The position numbers were made by a program, and so were the translations under genes. From the NCBI GenBank assembly GCA_905202115.1, contig CAJKQZ010000133.1, positions 1 to 6,784 of the forward strand: a DNA stretch of 6,784 nucleotides, read 5' to 3'. The notes beneath the pieces are model-generated. The model worked only from the letters and a program-made list of their open reading frames with translations. It searched no databases and had not been told where the DNA came from. This document shows, piece by piece, positions 4,771 through 6,784 of the stretch (the stretch's first letter is position 1; each line of letters begins with the position of its first letter). Origin of the DNA: an uncultured Prevotellaceae bacterium. GTDB lineage: Bacteria; Bacteroidota; Bacteroidia; Bacteroidales; Bacteroidaceae.

Positions 4771-6546
4771 ATGGAAGTAAAAAACATTGCTCCGCTTGAA
4801 AACTTCGACTGGAACGCCTATGAAACAGGCGGCTTCGAATCTCAGACAAGCAAAGAGGAACAGGAAAAAGCCTACGACGAAACGCTCAACCAGGTAAACG
4901 AGCACGAAGTTGTTGAGGGCACCGTAATTGCCATTGACAAGCGTCAGGCTGTAGTCGACATAGGCTACAAATCCGACGGAATCATCCCTATCAGCGACTT
5001 CCGCTACAATCCCGACCTCAAGGTAGGCGACAAAGTTGAAGTTTATATCGAAAGCAAAGAAGATAAGAAAGGCCAGCTCCTTCTTTCCCACAAGAAAGCG
5101 CGTGCAATGAAAGCATGGGAGCGCGTCAACAAAGCCCTCGACGACAAGGAAATCATCAAAGGCTACATCAAGAGCCGCACCAAAGGCGGCATGATTGTCG
5201 ACGTATTCGGTATCGAAGCATTCCTTCCGGGTTCCCAGATCGACGTCAAGCCCATACGCGACTACGACGTATTCGTTGGCAAAACAATGGAGTTCCAGGT
5301 TGTAAAAATCAACCAGGAATACAAAAACGTCGTTGTTTCACATAAAGCGCTCATCGAGGCAGAACTCGAAGCACAGAAGAAAGAAATCATCGGCAAGCTG
5401 CAGAAAGGCCAAGTTCTCGAAGGTACTGTCAAGAACATCACTTCTTACGGTGTATTCATCGACCTCGGCGGCGTAGACGGCCTCATTCACATTACCGACC
5501 TCTCCTGGGGCCGCGTGAACGATCCGCACGAAATCGTTCAGCTCGACCAGAAACTCAACGTCGTTATCCTCGATTTCGACGACGAGAAGAAACGTATTGC
5601 TCTCGGCCTGAAACAACTTACTCCCCACCCCTGGGATTCTCTCGATCCCGACCTCAAAGTGGGCGACAAGGTTAAAGGCAAAGTCATCGTCATGGCCGAT
5701 TACGGCGCATTCGTTGAAATTGCTCCGGGCGTAGAAGGACTTATCCACGTAAGCGAGATGAGCTGGAGCCAGCACCTGCGTTCCGCACAGGATTTCCTCA
5801 AAGTTGGCGACGAAGTAGAGGCTGTGATACTCACCCTCAACCGTGAAGAGCGCAAGATGTCGCTCGGCCTCAAACAGCTCAAGGAAGATCCCTGGAAGGA
5901 CATCGACGCAAAATATCCTATCGGCAGCAAACACACTGCTAAGGTGCGCAACTTCACCAACTTCGGCGTATTCGTAGAGTTGGAGGAAGGTGTTGACGGA
6001 CTTATCCACATTTCCGACCTCTCCTGGACAAAGAAAGTAAAACATCCGTCTGAGTTCACACAGATCGGCGCCGACATCGACGTTGTAGTTCTCGAAATCG
6101 ACAAGGAGAACCGCCGTCTCAGCCTCGGTCACAAGCAGCTCGAAGAGAATCCCTGGGATGTATTCGAAAGCGTGTTCACCGTTGGCTCGGTTCATGAGGG
6201 CACAATCGTAAGCATTATGGACAAAGGCGCTGTCGTTCAGCTCGAATACGGCGTTGAAGGCTTCGTAACTCCCAAACACCTTGCAAAGGAAGACGGCTCT
6301 AAAGCACAGCTCAACGAGAAGTTGCCGTTCAAGGTTATCGAGTTCAACAAAGACAGCCACCGCATAATACTTTCTCACAGCCGCACGTTCGAAGACGCAC
6401 AGCGTGAAGAGAAAAAAGCAGCTGCTCCGAAAGCAGCTCCCAAGAAAGACGATTCCGCTCAAATAAAGAACCAGGCTGCGGCCACCACTCTCGGCGACAT
6501 CGACGCACTTGCAGAGCTCAAGGCAAAAATGGAGAAGGGAGAATAA
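4771..6546 (+). CDS. rpsA: 30S ribosomal protein S1
   Basis: The 591-residue protein has six S1 (OB-fold) domains at roughly 47-112, 128-196, 215-284, 300-370, 387-457 and 474-537, the same number as E. coli S1. Domains 3-5 carry the RNA-facing aromatic pattern (SYGVF near 225-229, DYGAF 310-314, NFGVF 397-401) and the repeated GLIHxSxxSW and LGLKQL/LGHKQL motifs. Domains 1, 2 and 6 lack those aromatics (KRQAV, KGGMI, DKGAV). In E. coli the first two domains dock on the ribosome and the middle ones hold mRNA, so the split fits that pattern. After domain 6 comes a charged Lys/Ala-rich linker (about 541-575) and a final helix-like LGDIDALAELKAKMEKGE. S1 helps the 30S subunit bind and unfold mRNA lacking strong Shine-Dalgarno sequences. 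Regular C-ending codon choice suggests high expression. It has its own promoter and terminator. The ATG is chosen because the sequence upstream is non-coding and the acidic N-terminus resembles S1 proteins. Confidence 0.98.
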   Translation: MEVKNIAPLENFDWNAYETGGFESQTSKEEQEKAYDETLNQVNEHEVVEGTVIAIDKRQAVVDIGYKSDGIIPISDFRYNPDLKVGDKVEVYIESKEDKKGQLLLSHKKARAMKAWERVNKALDDKEIIKGYIKSRTKGGMIVDVFGIEAFLPGSQIDVKPIRDYDVFVGKTMEFQVVKINQEYKNVVVSHKALIEAELEAQKKEIIGKLQKGQVLEGTVKNITSYGVFIDLGGVDGLIHITDLSWGRVNDPHEIVQLDQKLNVVILDFDDEKKRIALGLKQLTPHPWDSLDPDLKVGDKVKGKVIVMADYGAFVEIAPGVEGLIHVSEMSWSQHLRSAQDFLKVGDEVEAVILTLNREERKMSLGLKQLKEDPWKDIDAKYPIGSKHTAKVRNFTNFGVFVELEEGVDGLIHISDLSWTKKVKHPSEFTQIGADIDVVVLEIDKENRRLSLGHKQLEENPWDVFESVFTVGSVHEGTIVSIMDKGAVVQLEYGVEGFVTPKHLAKEDGSKAQLNEKLPFKVIEFNKDSHRIILSHSRTFEDAQREEKKAAAPKAAPKKDDSAQIKNQAAATTLGDIDALAELKAKMEKGE

Positions 6547-6572
6547 ACCGACATCGTTTTATCACAAATATT

Positions 6573-6608
6573 ATAAGGGTACCGTCAATGACGGCGCCCT
6601 TATTTTTT
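6573..6608 (+). terminator. Strong intrinsic terminator of rpsA
   Basis: Positions 6573-6586 pair with 6590-6603 around the loop AAT: an inner 5-bp stem CCGTC/GACGG, one A-C mismatch (6581/6595), a T-G wobble (6580/6596) and an outer seven pairs (ATAAGGG/CCCTTAT). Six T residues follow (6603-6608). It begins 26 nt after the rpsA stop, so rpsA is the last gene of its transcript. Confidence 0.9.
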
Positions 6609-6682
6609 ATACTGCCTGCACAACAATTCACAGTATGGCAGAAAATCGGCGAGCAAGGCTCTCATCCCGGACAAATTTTCTG

Positions 6683-6784
6683 CACGAAAAAAAATATTTT
6701 TTTGTACGTGTAAAAAACGTCCCGCAGATAATTGAAAATACAAGGCACATAATTCAAAATATGTCTGAGATAATTTAAAATATC
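6683..6784 (+). repeat. Dispersed repeat, copy B (cut by window edge)
   Basis: Same element as copy A in the opposite orientation. The core is 6710-6784 (67/75 identity to the reverse complement of 3634-3708). The A/T palindrome is at 6683-6710: CACG-A7, ATA, T7, three unpaired bases GTA, then CGTG. At the right edge the sequence enters ATGTCTGAGATA and an 8-base loop, so the second hairpin arm should lie just outside the window. It starts 75 nt after the rpsA terminator and, like copy A, runs gene end, A/T palindrome, core, hairpin. Immediately to its left, GCAGAAAAT (6638-6646) and ATTTTCTGC (6675-6683) form a 9-bp inverted repeat around a 28-nt loop, which copy A lacks. Confidence 0.75.

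Noticed and set aside
4477..5091. Minus-strand open frame of 204 codons with hydrophobic segments
   Set aside because: It overlaps the rpsA promoter, leader and first S1 domain in antisense; the hydrophobicity comes from reverse reading of Lys/Glu/Asp codons.
5338..6462. Minus-strand open frame of 374 codons opposite rpsA
   Set aside because: It lies wholly antisense to the certain S1 gene, has no recognisable domain, and its openness follows from the biased codon use of rpsA.
6509..6778. Plus-strand open frame of 89 codons past rpsA
   Set aside because: It starts inside rpsA in another frame and crosses the rpsA terminator and repeat copy B.

Overview
The window looks like chromosomal DNA from a member of the Bacteroidota, most likely order Bacteroidales. 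Each of the four genes has a TAnnTTTG element upstream, the -7 box of the Bacteroidetes primary sigma factor. The start codons are preceded by A/T-rich sequence instead of a Shine-Dalgarno box. The protein set (a large MscS channel with a periplasmic N-terminus, a BadF/BadG-type sugar kinase, a small SPII lipoprotein and a six-domain S1 with a Lys/Ala tail) also fits that group. The genus cannot be fixed from this sequence.

Layout. Positions 1-2376 (minus strand) hold a long, multi-spanning mechanosensitive channel gene that runs off the left edge. A compact 125-bp divergent promoter region (2377-2501) separates it from a GlcNAc/MurNAc-type kinase gene (2502-3359, plus). A 571-bp gene-free stretch (3360-3930) lies between the kinase and a convergent lipoprotein gene (3931-4425, minus). 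It contains the kinase terminator, a long perfect hairpin and copy A of an unusual repeat. A 345-bp divergent region (4426-4770) carries the lipoprotein promoter and the rpsA promoter plus a leader of about 115 nt. rpsA (4771-6546, plus) encodes ribosomal protein S1 and ends in a strong intrinsic terminator (6573-6608). The last hundred bases are copy B of the repeat, in inverted orientation, cut by the window edge.

The genes appear to be four separate transcription units and do not form a single pathway. The channel (turgor relief), the amino-sugar kinase (cell-wall or amino-sugar salvage) and the lipoprotein are envelope-related, while rpsA is core translation. The most distinctive feature is the repeat pair 3621-3734 and 6683-6784. 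It has about 89% identity over a 75-bp core, with a long hairpin at one end and an A/T palindrome at the other. Each copy lies downstream of a gene in the same sense orientation. It looks like a dispersed 3'-end element or small non-autonomous repeat that I do not recognise. I saw no CRISPR array, transposase, tRNA or rRNA.
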